Shown here one piece after another: positions 61,828 through 64,000 of a DNA stretch of 64,000 nt. The notes beneath the pieces are model-generated. The model was not told the DNA's origin. It did no database searches and saw only the letters and a program-made list of their open reading frames with translations. This DNA comes from a virus, in the IMG/VR virus record IMGVR_UViG_3300027749_000073, positions 1-64,000 of that record; one strand, 5' to 3'. The stretch's first letter is position 1; each line of letters opens with the position of its first letter. The translations under genes and the position numbers were made by a program.

Positions 61828-63525
61828 ATGTGGTTATTAGGAATTAATGTTGGCCATAATGGGTCAGCAGCATTATATAAAGATAGTAAATTAATCTTTT
61901 ATATTGAAGAAGATCGATTAAGTCGGTTAAAATACGACGGTAATCCGTTTTTAGGTATTGAAAAAGCATTTGAATATACTGATCATATTGATTTCGTTAT
62001 ATTATGCGGCACTAGCAATGCATTTGGGAAAGTACCGTGGACTGCTGAAGATGCATATACGTGTTTAGTTAGAAAAAAACAACCTGGAATTCCTGTAGAA
62101 ACTATCAAATTAGGTGATGATCATCATATGACTCATGCAGTAACTGCGTTTTATAATTCAGGGTTTGATGATGCTGCTGCAATAGTGATTGATGGAGCCG
62201 GTAGCGGAATTAATATTCCAGATTTTGAACAAATACAACATGATACATGGGAAGTAGAATCAATTTGGTCATTGTCGTATCCTGCAGGCATCAAGAAGCA
62301 TTTAGTAAACTATGGCACTAATCTTGTAGATAGTCTGTCGTTACAAGACGACGACTGTGAAATAGAAATTTCAGACGGACACGGCATTACAAAAACATAC
62401 GAAGCAGTTACACAATACTTAGGATTTCATGCTATTGAAGCTGGGAAAACTATGGGTATTGCACCATATGGCAAGCCAAATGACTCTATTAAAATACACG
62501 AAGGCAGATTTAGTAATAGAAACTTAATTAAACCTAAATTTCCTGCAGGTAACGTTATTAGATGTGATTTAAATCCAGAGTTAAAAGAACATGAAGGTGA
62601 CACATCGTGGCATACTGATCCAAATTTAATTGATGATTTTAGAAAAGACTTGGCGTATGCAGTGCAAAAATCAGCCGAAGAACGAGTTAGCAATCTTATT
62701 AGAAAAACGATTGAGATCACTGGTAAAAAACAAATTGTAATGGCAGGTGGTTTTGTATTAAATTGTGTTGCAAACTATGAATTCTTAAAAGAGTTTCCAG
62801 ATGTTGAATTTTATCATGAGCCTGTAAGTCACGACGGCGGTAATGTAATGGGTGCATGCCAGCATGTATACAGAACAATGACACAGGACAGCGTTAAAGC
62901 ACCGTTAACTAGTTTATACATTGGACCTGATAATTCTGCAAATTATACAGACATTGATTTTACTGACTTTGATGTAACTGACACAACTGCAGCAGATATT
63001 GCAAAATTGATTGCAGATGAACATATTGTATGTTTATATCAAGGTAGATCAGAAGCTGGTCCTCGCGCACTAGGTAACAGAAGTATTTTGTTTGATCCAT
63101 CAGTTGTTAATGGTAAAGATATAGTAAATGAAGTTAAACATAGAGAATGGTTTAGACCATTTGCAGGAACAGTATTAGCTGAAAAAGCAAATGATTGGTT
63201 TGATTTTAGATCAAGAACTGATAGCCCATTTATGATGTATGCTGTAAATGTATTAGAAGATAAACAAAGTCTTATTCCTGCAATTACACATGTTGACGGG
63301 ACTTGCAGAATTCAAACTGTAACATCTAAACAAAATAAACATTATTACGAATTAATTAGTGAGTTTGATAAAATTAAAGATATTCCAATCTTGTTTAATA
63401 CTAGCTTTAATCTAGCAGGTGATCCACTAGTCGAAACAGTTAAAGAAGCATTAGACACTTTAAGAAAATCAGATTTAAAATACTTATGGTTACCTGAAAT
63501 TGGAAAATTATTATCTAAACAATAA
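61828..63525 (+). CDS. Carbamoyltransferase (NodU/CmcH family)
   Basis: The 565-residue protein transfers a carbamoyl group to a hydroxyl, often on a sugar. N-terminal landmarks are LLGINVGHNGSAALY, EEDRLSR and the metal-binding DDHHMTHA (H99, H100, H103); then IDGAGSG and AGKTMGIAPYG. The C-terminal part has VMAGGFVLNCVANYE, PVSHDGGNVMGAC, YQGRSEAGPRALGNRSIL (from about residue 406) and ILFNTSFNLAGDPLV, as in the family. All hallmark motifs are present, so it should be active. It lies between GT9-like and sulfotransferase-like genes, consistent with decoration of a glycan. Family members are known in T4-like marine phages. Confidence 0.93.
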   Translation: MWLLGINVGHNGSAALYKDSKLIFYIEEDRLSRLKYDGNPFLGIEKAFEYTDHIDFVILCGTSNAFGKVPWTAEDAYTCLVRKKQPGIPVETIKLGDDHHMTHAVTAFYNSGFDDAAAIVIDGAGSGINIPDFEQIQHDTWEVESIWSLSYPAGIKKHLVNYGTNLVDSLSLQDDDCEIEISDGHGITKTYEAVTQYLGFHAIEAGKTMGIAPYGKPNDSIKIHEGRFSNRNLIKPKFPAGNVIRCDLNPELKEHEGDTSWHTDPNLIDDFRKDLAYAVQKSAEERVSNLIRKTIEITGKKQIVMAGGFVLNCVANYEFLKEFPDVEFYHEPVSHDGGNVMGACQHVYRTMTQDSVKAPLTSLYIGPDNSANYTDIDFTDFDVTDTTAADIAKLIADEHIVCLYQGRSEAGPRALGNRSILFDPSVVNGKDIVNEVKHREWFRPFAGTVLAEKANDWFDFRSRTDSPFMMYAVNVLEDKQSLIPAITHVDGTCRIQTVTSKQNKHYYELISEFDKIKDIPILFNTSFNLAGDPLVETVKEALDTLRKSDLKYLWLPEIGKLLSKQ

Positions 63526-64000
63526 ACGCATATTTTTTACAGGTGTGCCGGGTAGTAGATGGAGTGGTATAGCACGTACTATTGAAGATAGTATTACTAG
63601 CTTTAACACATCGGATAGATCTGTAGATAAACAATATACGCATCATGCATTTAGTGGTCACGTTGGTGCGTATTTTGGAAAAGAAATGGAATATGATTCA
63701 TGTTTAGATGATCCTAATTATTTAGATTCCGCTTGGTTAACTCCGGGCGGAACTAGACTTATTAAAAGTCATGATTGGGCGTATAAATTAGATAGTATTA
63801 AAGAAGTGTATCCTAATGATTGGATTATGTTAGTATATCGACCCGATGCAAGTAGTTATGCATGGTGGTTTGAAGCAGGGGGATTTCAAATTAGTTATCC
63901 TAATTATAGTTGGTATAAAAATCACGCTAAAATGCTAGCAGAGATTACTATACAAAATAATAATATCTTAGAATTTGGATATAAGCATAATGTAACATGG
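63500..64000 (+). CDS. Sulfotransferase-like protein (3' end beyond window)
   Basis: A frame is open for at least 167 codons to the window edge. No ATG is available near the conserved start; a TTG at 63500 is a possible start, overlapping the carbamoyltransferase by 26 bp. The protein reads NNKRIFFTGVPGSRWSGIAR, a clear strand-P-loop-helix of the sulfotransferase fold. It continues HHAFSGHVGAYFGKEMEYDS, PGGTRLIKSHDWAYKLDSIK and DWIMLVYRPDASSYAWWFEA, where (V)YRPDxSSYxW fits the 3'-phosphate loop (Arg, Ser). I recall closely similar proteins in T4-like marine phages. Substrate unknown. Confidence 0.7.
   Translation, partial: MENYYLNNKRIFFTGVPGSRWSGIARTIEDSITSFNTSDRSVDKQYTHHAFSGHVGAYFGKEMEYDSCLDDPNYLDSAWLTPGGTRLIKSHDWAYKLDSIKEVYPNDWIMLVYRPDASSYAWWFEAGGFQISYPNYSWYKNHAKMLAEITIQNNNILEFGYKHNVTW

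Overview
The window is a contiguous part of a large T4-like (Tevenvirinae-type) marine myovirus genome, or a closely related metagenomic contig. It holds recognisable T4 core genes: baseplate wedge and hub 6, 25, 5, 53, 48, 26 and a 51-like frame; late sigma factor 55; recombination nuclease 46/47; and head genes 20, a 67-like core gene, 21, 22 and 23. The DNA is AT-rich and densely packed, with many ATGA or TAATG overlaps. Protein details (23 without the T4 insertion, a long 6, 5 without a lysozyme domain, families of beta-helical fibre proteins) resemble T4-like phages of marine cyanobacteria or SAR11. No photosynthesis gene or tRNA is seen, so the host cannot be fixed from this window.

Layout. 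1-11256, minus strand: a baseplate operon read leftwards (48, 53, a 741-residue candidate hub protein, 5, 25, 6, then a very large structural protein cut by the window edge). 11257-11338: a divergent regulatory region with a near-consensus sigma70 promoter to the right and a late-type promoter to the left. 11339-16013, plus strand: a compact operon for sigma 55, Mre11/Rad50-like 47/46, a PD-(D/E)XK nuclease and two small unknowns. 16014-16507: a 494-bp intergenic region rich in RNA hairpins, with a candidate 35-codon ORF. 16508-17446: a putative capsid-targeted internal protein. 17443-18491, minus: 26 and a 51-like frame joined through a possible -1 frameshift site. 18492-18553: divergent late promoters. 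18554-27610: a repeat-bearing tape-measure-like protein, portal, core, protease, scaffold and major capsid.

27611-56368 is a virion-appendage region. It begins with a self-contained transcription unit (terminator, late promoter, structured leader, one gene, terminator). It continues with three pairs of paralogous giant fibre or adhesin genes separated by small beta-rich proteins. Domain insertions (a LamG-like domain, a carbohydrate-binding-like domain, an Asp-box-like array) and near-identical DNA tracts between paralogues point to rapid adhesin evolution. Two neighbouring proteins are unusually rich in both cysteine and glycine.

56402-64000 is an accessory island. It encodes sulfotransferase-like proteins, an SGNH-like hydrolase, three tandem minus-strand 2OG-Fe(II) oxygenases, a GT9-like glycosyltransferase, a carbamoyltransferase and a further sulfotransferase-like protein running off the end. 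A perfect-consensus sigma70 promoter and a perfect T4 late box lie together in front of its last operon. My reading (inference) is that this island modifies surface glycans or virion proteins next to the adhesin genes it may serve.
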